Assembly: GCA_938004315.1 (NCBI GenBank)
Contig: CALKWG010000133.1
Coordinates: forward strand, 1-5,991
Length of the DNA: 5,991 nt
DNA from: an uncultured Spirochaetaceae bacterium
Lineage (GTDB): Bacteria > Spirochaetota > Spirochaetia > Treponematales > UBA12059
Direction of reading: 5' to 3'
Below the pieces are notes generated by a model. It did not search any database, was not told where the DNA came from, and saw only the letters and a program-made list of their open reading frames with translations. Positions 1-5,937 of this stretch are shown piece by piece. Position 1 is the stretch's first letter; every line of letters starts with the position of its first letter. A program made the position numbers and the translations under genes.

Positions 1-284
1 ACGGCCTGATCTACGCTCAAATCCGAGTCCAGGAACCATGGGCCGTCGGTCCCGTCGCGAGCTATGAAGTCGGCGATGGGCCTACGCAGGTAGACCGATA
101 CGCCGTAGGGCTTGCTGAGTACCTCGTGCAGCTCGTCGCGCGATACGACGCCGTAGAACTCGCCGTCGCGCGTCGTCAGCACGCCCGGTAGGGCGGGGTC
201 CGATTCGAAGAGGGCGGCGACCGCGGAGATCGGCGCGTTGAGTTCAAACGACGCGCGCGTCGAGGGAAGGGTTTCGAGGGTCAT
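1..284 (-). CDS. Partial N-terminus of a protein with a CBS-like sensory module (C-terminal part outside window)
   Basis: The reading frame from an ATG at 284-282 stays open to the window edge, giving 94 complete codons. The protein begins MTLETLPSTR. It shows a half-module with PGVLTTRDGEFYGVVSRD (residues 33-50), then LSKPYGVSVYLRRPI (56-70), then a second strand-like segment WFLDSDLSVDQAV (83-95). From memory of the family, a 'DG...GVVSR..L...L..PYG...YLRRP' pattern is typical of CBS-like modules at the N-terminus of bacterial signalling proteins, for example ahead of GGDEF, kinase or phosphatase domains. The output domain is missing here, so the function is not known. A GGGGAG at 295-300 (read on the minus strand) lies ten bases before the ATG and is a plausible if distant ribosome binding site. 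No signal peptide or membrane segment is visible. The gene lies 186 bases downstream of the ABC-F gene on the same strand, so it may be the last gene of that operon or have its own promoter. Confidence 0.72.
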   Translation of the reverse strand, partial: MTLETLPSTRASFELNAPISAVAALFESDPALPGVLTTRDGEFYGVVSRDELHEVLSKPYGVSVYLRRPIADFIARDGTDGPWFLDSDLSVDQA

Positions 285-416
285 GATAGTACGGCTCCCC
301 GGGGCGGATTGGATCCGCGCATCGACGCGGCCGACTTGGCTCGACATGCGGGCGAGCTTAGCCTTAAGTCGTGCGTCCTATGTGAGCGTCGTATGAGATT
401 CGCGTTAGTCGCGCCA

Positions 417-435
417 AGCGGCGCCGCGCGCCGCT
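417..435 (-). terminator. GC-rich hairpin between the ABC-F gene and the CBS-like gene, possible terminator
   Basis: On the minus strand AGCGGCGC and GCGCCGCT form a perfect 8-bp stem around a 3-base GCG loop, 36 bases past the ABC-F stop codon. No run of T follows on either strand, so it is not a classic intrinsic terminator. It could slow polymerase, protect an mRNA 3' end, or be a chance product of high GC. The rest of 285-470 shows no convincing promoter, RNA gene or repeat. Confidence 0.3.
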
Positions 436-470
436 CGACAGGGGGCGGATCTTGGGTCGAAGGAAGCCGT

Positions 471-2489
471 TCAATTCAGGTCGGCGTAGGCTCCGAGCTC
501 GACGCCGACGGCCTCCCAGGCGGCTATGTCCTGCGCTATCTTGGCTTCGAGCGCCGTTAGCTCCGCCTGGAGGCGCTTCATGGCCGCGCCGTCGGCGTAG
601 TTCTCCGGTTCGGCCATAGCGGCCTGCAGGGCCGCCTTGTTCGCCTCATCGGATTCTATGGCCGCGAGGAGCTCCTCCTCGCGGCGCTCAAGGCGTTTCT
701 TCTCGGCCTTCCGGCGCTTATCAAGCTCGCGCGCGGCCTTAGGATCCAAGGGAGTATCTCCCGCCGGGGCGGCGCCGGGGCGGCCCGAGGGGACGCCCGC
801 CGCGCCAGGAGGCGCCGCCGCGCCGCCGGCTTTCGTCGTGGAGAAGATGGCCGGCGTATCGTCCGTCCCGGCCGCCTCCCGCGCCTTTTTATCCAGATAG
901 TACGCGTAATCGCCTAGGAACAGCCGCGGCGTCGAACCGCAGGACAGTTCTAAGACCCGGTCCGCCAGGCCGTCTATGAAGAAGCGGTCGTGGGACACGA
1001 AGAGCACGGTGCCCGAGAAGCGCTTGAGCGCGTCCAGCAGCACGTCCTTGGAATCGAGGTCCAGATGGTTCGTCGGCTCGTCGAGCACGAGGAGATTGGC
1101 CGGATGCAGGAGCATCTTTAAGAGGGCGAGCCTGGAGCGCTCGCCGCCGGAGAGCACGCGTACCGGCTTCTGCACGTCGTCGCCGCGGAAGAGGAAGGCG
1201 CCTAAGAGATTGCGTATGCCCGGGAGGAGCTGGGTGGGGCAGGAGGCTTCGGCCTCCTCCTCGACCGTCTTCGACTCGTCCAGCTCGTCGGCCACGTCCT
1301 GGGAGAAATAGCCGACGCTGACGCCGGTACCGAGCTTGATCGTCCCGTCATAGTCGCGGTCGCGCCCGGCGATGAGCCGCATGAGCGTGGACTTGCCCGC
1401 GCCGTTGCGGCCCACGAAGGCCAGCTTAGAGCCGGCTTCTATCGTCAATGAGAGCTCGTCTACCACGCGGCGATCGCCGTACGACTTCTTAAGGCCCTCT
1501 AGGGAGAGGGCGATGCGGCCGGAGTGAGGCGGCGGCGGGAAGGAGAAATGAACGCGCTTCATGCCTTCGGGGATCACGATGGGCTCGATCTTCTCCAGCA
1601 TCTTGACCCGGCTCTGCACCTGGGCCGCCTTCGTAGCCTGGTAGCGGAAGCGCCGGATGAAGTCCTCGAGGCGCGCGATCTCCTCCTGCTGGGCTTCCCA
1701 GGCCTTGAAGAGCGACTCGAGCTCCTGGGCTCGCTGCCGCTCGTACGCCGAGTATGAGCCGGCGTAGCGGCTGAGCTTCCCGTTCCAGAGCTCGTAGACC
1801 TCCTTGACCGTCGCGTCCAGGAAGGACCTGTCGTGGCTGACCACGAGGAAGCCGCCCTTGTAGGCCTTGAGGTAATCCTCGAGCCAATCGCGGGCTTCCA
1901 GGTCCAAGTAGTTGGTCGGCTCGTCGAGGAGCATGATATCCGGGTTTTCGAGTATGACCTTGGCCAGGGCGACGCGCATCTGCCAACCGCCTGAGAGCTC
2001 CTCGACGCGGCGGCCGAGATCGTCCTGGGAGAAGCCTAATCCGACCAGTACTTCGCGGATGCGGTCGGCTCGGCGGTAGTAGCCGGAGTCGTTAATCGCC
2101 TCGTCCAGGGCGTGGTACGATTCGATGAGGGCCGAGAGGCCCTCGTCGCCCTCGGCCGCGCTCTCCAGCTCGCCGCCGACCGCGTCGCGTTCGGATACCA
2201 GGCGCTCGACGGCCTCGTAGGCCTTCTCGGCCTCCTCATAGACGCTGCAGCCGGCGTACGCGACGCCGGATTGCGGTAGGTAGGAGACGCGGGTGCCCTT
2301 CTGTACGGCTCGGTCGCCCGAATCGGGGGCCAAGGCGCCGGAGACGATGCGCATGAGCGTCGTCTTGCCCGCGCCGTTGGGGCCGGCGAGCGCGGCCTTC
2401 GTGCCCGCGGAGAGGAAGAGCGAGGCGCCGATGAGGAGGTCGCGGGCCCCGAAGGCCAGCGAGACGCCGGTGAACTGTACGAAGGCCAC
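471..2489 (-). CDS. ABC-F family ATPase (YheS/YdiF/Uup-like), ribosome-associated
   Basis: This 672-residue soluble protein has two ABC ATPase domains and no membrane segments, the hallmark of ABC-F proteins. They bind the ribosomal E site, act on stalled or initiating ribosomes, and in some lineages protect against ribosome-targeting antibiotics. Domain 1 has Walker A GPNGAGKT (36-43), signature LSGGW (165-169), Walker B IMLLDE (185-190) and switch His219. The inter-domain linker spans about 235-325 and includes RFRYQATKAAQVQSRVKMLE (280-299). Domain 2 has Walker A GRNGAGKST (360-368), signature LSGGE (446-450), Walker B LLVLDE (466-471) and His500. An Ala/Gly/Pro-rich tether (about 543-585) leads to a charged coiled coil (586-665), as in Uup and YheS. 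Length and motifs are complete. The start is GTG at 2489-2487, chosen because the ATPase fold begins immediately. It lies six bases after the TAG of the lipoprotein gene, indicating translational coupling; the only SD-like bases are a weak GGTAGGG. The exact subfamily is uncertain, and antibiotic resistance cannot be inferred. Confidence 0.95.
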   Translation of the reverse strand: MAFVQFTGVSLAFGARDLLIGASLFLSAGTKAALAGPNGAGKTTLMRIVSGALAPDSGDRAVQKGTRVSYLPQSGVAYAGCSVYEEAEKAYEAVERLVSERDAVGGELESAAEGDEGLSALIESYHALDEAINDSGYYRRADRIREVLVGLGFSQDDLGRRVEELSGGWQMRVALAKVILENPDIMLLDEPTNYLDLEARDWLEDYLKAYKGGFLVVSHDRSFLDATVKEVYELWNGKLSRYAGSYSAYERQRAQELESLFKAWEAQQEEIARLEDFIRRFRYQATKAAQVQSRVKMLEKIEPIVIPEGMKRVHFSFPPPPHSGRIALSLEGLKKSYGDRRVVDELSLTIEAGSKLAFVGRNGAGKSTLMRLIAGRDRDYDGTIKLGTGVSVGYFSQDVADELDESKTVEEEAEASCPTQLLPGIRNLLGAFLFRGDDVQKPVRVLSGGERSRLALLKMLLHPANLLVLDEPTNHLDLDSKDVLLDALKRFSGTVLFVSHDRFFIDGLADRVLELSCGSTPRLFLGDYAYYLDKKAREAAGTDDTPAIFSTTKAGGAAAPPGAAGVPSGRPGAAPAGDTPLDPKAARELDKRRKAEKKRLERREEELLAAIESDEANKAALQAAMAEPENYADGAAMKRLQAELTALEAKIAQDIAAWEAVGVELGAYADLN

Positions 2490-2495
2490 GGAGCC

Positions 2496-3839
2496 CTACC
2501 GATACCGGGAGAAGCTGACGCTCGGATCCAAGCCATCCGGGGCGCTCACCACGCCGTTGCGGATGAGCTCGGGCGCCACGTAGGCCAGCTCCAGGCTGAA
2601 CGGCGTATAACGATACGCGAAGGAGATTGCGGCCCTGGGCGCGCCGTCGAAACGCAGGCTGAAGCCCCCCTGCCAAATCGACGCGAGCTCCGGACCCAGG
2701 AATAGGTCGACCGCGACGTTGCCCGAGGTCCCCGCTCCCTCCGGAACGGGGTTGGGGACGAGCTCCTCGTAGCCTATCCAGGTGAAGCGGCCGCTGCGGC
2801 TGAGGATCAAGGATGAGCTCGAGTCGCTCTCGAAGAGCTCGCCGTCGGCCACGAGGGCGCCGAGGGCCGCCAGTCGCCTGCGTTCCTCGGCCGCGATCAC
2901 CTGGCGCGGATCCTCCCGCTCGGTCACGAAGAGGAAGGAGCGAGGCTGGCCGGTCTCCTCGGCTATGCGCCTATCTTCGGGACGAAGATCCGCCGTCGGC
3001 GGCGTGACGATGAGCTCGCCGCCCTGGGTAAAGCCGAAGCGCAGGCCCGAGGGCGGCATCACGAAGGAGCCGTCCGGTTGGGCTTCGATCGCCGTATAGT
3101 TGTAGAATTTCGAGAACTCGGGCCGTTCGATGCGTATCTGACGCCTGATGGGGTCGGTGAAGATGCCGAAGCGCTGTTGGTAGCTGGCGAGGTCGACGCG
3201 CCCCTGGTCTACCATGCTCAGGAAGTAGTCCGGCCGCCAGGTCTTATTGAACAGGTCCGATTCTTGGCCGGCGGCCAGAGCCGGGCCGCTGGAGACGGTC
3301 GGTCGCGGCTCGCTGCGCGCGTCCCAGAGCATCAGCTGATTCGAGTAGACGTAACCCCGGGTGCCGTCGGCGGCCAGGGCCAGGTACCAATCGCCCGGTA
3401 GGCGCTCGCCGCCGGTCTCGACGAGGGCGCCCTGGGTCTTGGCCAGGAGCTTAACCGCCTCGCCCAGGCGCATACGGTAGACCTGCTCGGCGGTGTTGGT
3501 CGCCTCGACGCGCAGGATGAGCCCGTCGCGCGTGACGAGCCCGAATACGCCGGCTAGGGGCTCGTATTCGGCGGCGCGGCGTTCGGCTGCCCGGCGCGAC
3601 GAATGGAGCTCGACGCGCCATAGCTCCAGCTCCTCGCGCGCGTCCGAACCGGGCACCGAGACGGCGTAGGTCTTGGTGATGTTCGATTGGAACAGCACGG
3701 GGGCGGCCCCGCCGAACGGCAGGGCGGAGCCCTCCGGCGGCCAGAGCACGACGCCCCAGCCTAGGGAGCGGGAGCAGGAGGCGAGGGAGAGCGTTATGAG
3801 GAGCGCGGCCAGGGCGGCCGGTAACGTTCGGCGTTTCAT
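2496..3839 (-). CDS. SH3-domain lipoprotein, treponeme-like family of unknown function
   Basis: The 447-residue product begins with a lipoprotein signal peptide: basic MKRR, a hydrophobic stretch, and lipobox L-A-S-C with the lipidated cysteine at 22. It is therefore predicted to be membrane-anchored and exposed to the periplasm or cell surface. Residues about 28-110 form an N-terminal region with SNITKTYAVSVPG (52-64) and a charged helix RRAAERRAAEYE (82-93). A bacterial SH3-like domain follows (about 115-172), with VYRMRLGEAVKLLAKT (120-135) and GDWYLALAADGTRGYV (149-164). The C-terminal half (about 200-447) is rich in beta strands and aromatics and I do not recognise it. The N-terminal plus SH3 arrangement resembles lipoproteins I recall from Treponema, which is inference from memory. 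The start ATG at 3839-3837 is fixed by the signal peptide. No Shine-Dalgarno sequence precedes it, and a promoter sits immediately upstream. It is the first gene of a probable operon with the ABC-F gene. Confidence 0.88.
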   Translation of the reverse strand: MKRRTLPAALAALLITLSLASCSRSLGWGVVLWPPEGSALPFGGAAPVLFQSNITKTYAVSVPGSDAREELELWRVELHSSRRAAERRAAEYEPLAGVFGLVTRDGLILRVEATNTAEQVYRMRLGEAVKLLAKTQGALVETGGERLPGDWYLALAADGTRGYVYSNQLMLWDARSEPRPTVSSGPALAAGQESDLFNKTWRPDYFLSMVDQGRVDLASYQQRFGIFTDPIRRQIRIERPEFSKFYNYTAIEAQPDGSFVMPPSGLRFGFTQGGELIVTPPTADLRPEDRRIAEETGQPRSFLFVTEREDPRQVIAAEERRRLAALGALVADGELFESDSSSSLILSRSGRFTWIGYEELVPNPVPEGAGTSGNVAVDLFLGPELASIWQGGFSLRFDGAPRAAISFAYRYTPFSLELAYVAPELIRNGVVSAPDGLDPSVSFSRYR

Positions 3840-3846
3840 AGGGTTA

Positions 3847-3876
3847 TTTATACCGCGACGCCGCGCCGCTTGTCAC
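3847..3876 (-). promoter_or_regulatory. Sigma70-type promoter for the lipoprotein/ABC-F operon
   Basis: On the minus strand GTGACA (3876-3871, five of six matches to TTGACA) is followed by an 18-base spacer and TATAAA (3852-3847, five of six matches to TATAAT). The AT-rich hexamer stands out in very GC-rich surroundings. The predicted start of transcription is base 3840 or 3839, that is, the base before or the A of the lipoprotein ATG, so the mRNA would be leaderless or nearly so. Confidence 0.62.
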
Positions 3877-3949
3877 GCGCCGATATGGGGCGGGATCGCA
3901 AGTAGGCGGCTGCCGGGTCGATCTAGGTCTCGTCGCGGCGACGCCGCCC

Positions 3950-3978
3950 TTGAAACGGGAGGCTCGGCCATTCATACT
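3950..3978 (+). promoter_or_regulatory. Sigma70-type promoter for the ppx-ppk operon
   Basis: TTGAAA (3950-3955, five of six matches to TTGACA) is followed by a 17-base spacer and CATACT (3973-3978, four of six matches to TATAAT). The predicted transcription start is at about 3985-3986, only two to three bases before the ATG at 3988. The -10 is weaker than that of the opposite promoter. AGGA at 3983-3986 is only one base from the ATG, too close to work as a normal Shine-Dalgarno sequence. Confidence 0.5.
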
Positions 3979-3987
3979 AGCCAGGAT

Positions 3988-5535
3988 ATGGGTATTCTTT
4001 CGGCGGACAAGTCGATCCAAGCCGTTATCGAGATAGGTTCTACCGGCATCCGGGCCCTGGTGGCGGAGCTCTGCGCCGACGGCTCCTACGCCATCCTGGA
4101 CGGGGCCGGCCGGCCCCTTCCCTTGGGCCGCGACGTCTTCACCTCGGGCTCGCTCAGCCGCGATTCGCTGCGCGAGACCTTGGCCGTGCTCCGCGGCTTC
4201 AAGGAGCTGATCGCCGCCTACGGCATACGCCCCGAGGACGCCAAGGTGATCGGCACTTCGGCGCTGCGCGAGGCCTCGAACCGCGACGCGCTCATCGACC
4301 GAATAGCCCTACAGACCGGCTTCAAGGTCGACGTGGTCGACGCCATCGAAGAGAACCACTACATGTACCTCGCCGTCCAGCACGCCCTGGGCGACGACGC
4401 TAAGTATTTCTCGCGCGGCAACTCGATCATCCTCGAGATAGGCGGCGGCTCGACCGAGCTCATGCTCCTGCGCCGCGGCAAGATCGTCGCTGTGCATTCG
4501 CTGCGACTGGGCACCGTGCGCGCCGACGAGCAGATGAGGAGCTCGGTCGGCTCCTCTGGTTATCTACAGCGCTTCCTCGTGGACAACGTGCGCACGGCCT
4601 GCGACGGGCTCGAAGACGAGCTGTCGCTCGCCGGCATCCGGTCCTTCATCGTGATCGGCAGCGACGCCCGCTTCGCCGCCTCGGTGGCGGGGATCGAAGG
4701 CCGGGTCGATTATCGGGTGGTCCCGCGCGGGGAGTTCATCGAGTTCGTCGATCGCCTCAAGGGCATGAGCGCCGAGGCCGTGGTGGCCGAGTACCGCCTG
4801 CCCTACGCCGAGGCCGAGGCCCTGATCCCCGGCATCGTCATCATATCGCTCTTCCTGGAGCGCACCGGGGCCGAGGAGCTCGTCGTCCCCAACGTGTCCA
4901 TACGCGAGGGCCTCCTCCTCGCCCTGGCCGGCGGCAAGCGCGAGGAGATCGCGCTCGAGATACGCAAGCAGGCCTTGGCCTCGGTGCTCAACCTGGGCCG
5001 CCGTTATCGCTTCGACGAGGCGCACGCCAGGCAGGTCGCCGATTCGTCCCTTACGCTCTTCGACTCCCTGTCGGAGCTGCACGGCATGGGCGCCCGCGAG
5101 CGCGGCCTGTTGGAGGCGGCGGCCCTCTTGCACGACGTGGGCAGCTTCGTCCGCTCCAGCGGCCACCACCGGCACTCGGAGTATATCGTCAATAACAGCG
5201 AGATCTTCGGCCTCCGCAAGGACGACATAGCCGTGCTGGCCTGCCTGGTCCGCTATCATCGCAAGGCCGGCCCCGACCCCAGCCACGCGAGCTACGCGAG
5301 CCTGCCGCGCGCCGAGCGGGCCGCCGTGCTCAAGCTCTCCGCCCTCCTCCGCATAGCCGACGCGCTCGACCGCGGCCATACCCAAAGCCTGCGGGTCGTC
5401 GGGACCGAGCTGCGCGAGGACAGCATGGTCCTGAAGACCGAAGGCCAACTCGACCTCTCTCTCGAACGCCTCTCCCTCGCCGAGAAGGCCGACCTCTTCG
5501 AGGAGGCTTTCGGCCTCAAGGTGACCCTGCTATGA
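3988..5535 (+). CDS. ppx: Ppx/GppA-family phosphatase (exopolyphosphatase / guanosine pentaphosphatase) with HD domain
   Basis: The 515-residue cytoplasmic protein matches full-length Ppx/GppA enzymes (about 500 residues). These remove terminal phosphate from polyphosphate and/or convert pppGpp to ppGpp. The N-terminal ASKHA-fold half shows phosphate-1 motif VIEIGSTG (13-20), IGTSALREASN (88-98), the paired glutamates E121-E122 aligning with the catalytic-Glu region, phosphate-2 motif LEIGGGSTEL (149-158), and VPNVSIREGLL (300-310). The C-terminal HD domain keeps H346, H382-D383, the HHRHS cluster (393-397), H424 in RYHRK, and the RIADALD aspartates (458, 461). The usual aspartate in both phosphate motifs (DLGSNS, VDIGGGST) is glutamate here. 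The frame is open upstream to 3673, but the ATG at 3988 was chosen because homology begins just after it, the upstream part is antisense to the lipoprotein gene, and a promoter lies just before it. Its stop overlaps the ppk start by four bases. Ppx versus GppA activity cannot be decided from sequence. Confidence 0.93.
   Translation: MGILSADKSIQAVIEIGSTGIRALVAELCADGSYAILDGAGRPLPLGRDVFTSGSLSRDSLRETLAVLRGFKELIAAYGIRPEDAKVIGTSALREASNRDALIDRIALQTGFKVDVVDAIEENHYMYLAVQHALGDDAKYFSRGNSIILEIGGGSTELMLLRRGKIVAVHSLRLGTVRADEQMRSSVGSSGYLQRFLVDNVRTACDGLEDELSLAGIRSFIVIGSDARFAASVAGIEGRVDYRVVPRGEFIEFVDRLKGMSAEAVVAEYRLPYAEAEALIPGIVIISLFLERTGAEELVVPNVSIREGLLLALAGGKREEIALEIRKQALASVLNLGRRYRFDEAHARQVADSSLTLFDSLSELHGMGARERGLLEAAALLHDVGSFVRSSGHHRHSEYIVNNSEIFGLRKDDIAVLACLVRYHRKAGPDPSHASYASLPRAERAAVLKLSALLRIADALDRGHTQSLRVVGTELREDSMVLKTEGQLDLSLERLSLAEKADLFEEAFGLKVTLL
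5518..5524 (+). promoter_or_regulatory. Ribosome binding site of ppk inside the end of ppx
   Basis: AAGGTGA lies seven bases before the ppk ATG, a near-consensus Shine-Dalgarno sequence in the last codons of the phosphatase gene. With the ATGA stop/start overlap at 5532-5535 it fixes the ppk start and supports coupled translation. It contrasts with the two divergent first genes, which have no usable Shine-Dalgarno sequence. Confidence 0.65.
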
Positions 5536-5937
5536 GCGGCGAGCGCAAGGCCGAGGCGTACTACTTCAGCCGCGAGCTATCATGGCTGGAGTTCAACGCG
5601 CGGGTGCTCGAGGAGGGGCTCGATAAGCATAACCCGCCCATCGAGCGGCTGAGATACCTCGCCATCGTCGCCAGCAACTTCGACGAGTTCTTCATGATCC
5701 GGGTCGCGGCGCTCAAGGCCCGCGTCCGGGCCGGGGACGCGGAGCCGGACGTCGCGGGCCTTACGCCGGCCGAGCTCCTGGCCGCGATATCTAGGCGCGC
5801 CAGGGAGCTCACGGGCAAGCAATACGCCTGCCTCGCGCACGAGCTGATCCCGCTCCTAGCCGAACGAGGCATGGCTATACTCCGCCCGGCGGATTATAAG
5901 ACCTCGGAACGCCGCTGGCTCGAGGACTATTTCTCCG
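5532..5937 (+). CDS. ppk: Polyphosphate kinase (PPK1), N-terminal fragment cut by contig end
   Basis: PPK1 reversibly transfers the terminal phosphate of ATP to a growing inorganic polyphosphate chain. About 135 genuine residues are present, out of roughly 700 in the family. They carry the PPK N-domain hallmarks RELSWLEFNARVLEEGLD (14-31), PPIERLRYLAIVASNFDEFF (35-54) and MIRVAALKARV (55-65). N49 in ASNFDEFF corresponds to the conserved asparagine linked to ATP binding in E. coli PPK. Phe replaces the usual Leu of SNLDEFF. The following helical N-domain runs to WLEDYFSE. The catalytic histidines lie in the missing part. The gene starts with ATG overlapping the ppx stop (ATGA), so the two are one operon. 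The frame appears to close with TGA at 5958-5960, but that stop and the final residues from about 137 onward are encoded by sequencing adapter, so this is an assembly truncation and not a pseudogene. Confidence 0.95.

Noticed and set aside
309..560. 83-codon plus-strand frame in the gap after the ABC-F gene
   Set aside because: Overlaps the 3' end of the ABC-F gene antisense, has no ribosome binding site or promoter, and its product shows no domain-like pattern.
1489..2676. Other minus-strand frames (1489-1986, 2036-2536, 2236-2676) overlapping the ABC-F gene
   Set aside because: They are alternate-frame shadows, Arg/Pro/Ala-rich, covering the same bases as conserved Walker and signature motifs in the true frame.
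3931..3943. Palindrome-like CGTCG-CGG-CGACG as an operator
   Set aside because: Arms of only five bases in very GC-rich sequence are expected by chance; no second copy supports it.
3983..3986. AGGA as Shine-Dalgarno sequence of the phosphatase gene
   Set aside because: Only one base separates it from the ATG, too short for normal Shine-Dalgarno pairing.
3673..3987. N-terminal extension of the phosphatase frame upstream to 3673 (105 extra residues)
   Set aside because: It is antisense to the lipoprotein signal-peptide region and crosses both promoters. The translated stretch is Arg-rich and low in family resemblance, while Ppx/GppA homology starts right after the ATG at 3988.
4564..5448. 294-codon open frame on the minus strand inside the phosphatase gene
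   Set aside because: Shadow frame of a high-GC gene: its composition is dominated by Ala, Gly, Leu, Glu and His with no recognisable motif, and the plus-strand product has clear family motifs throughout.
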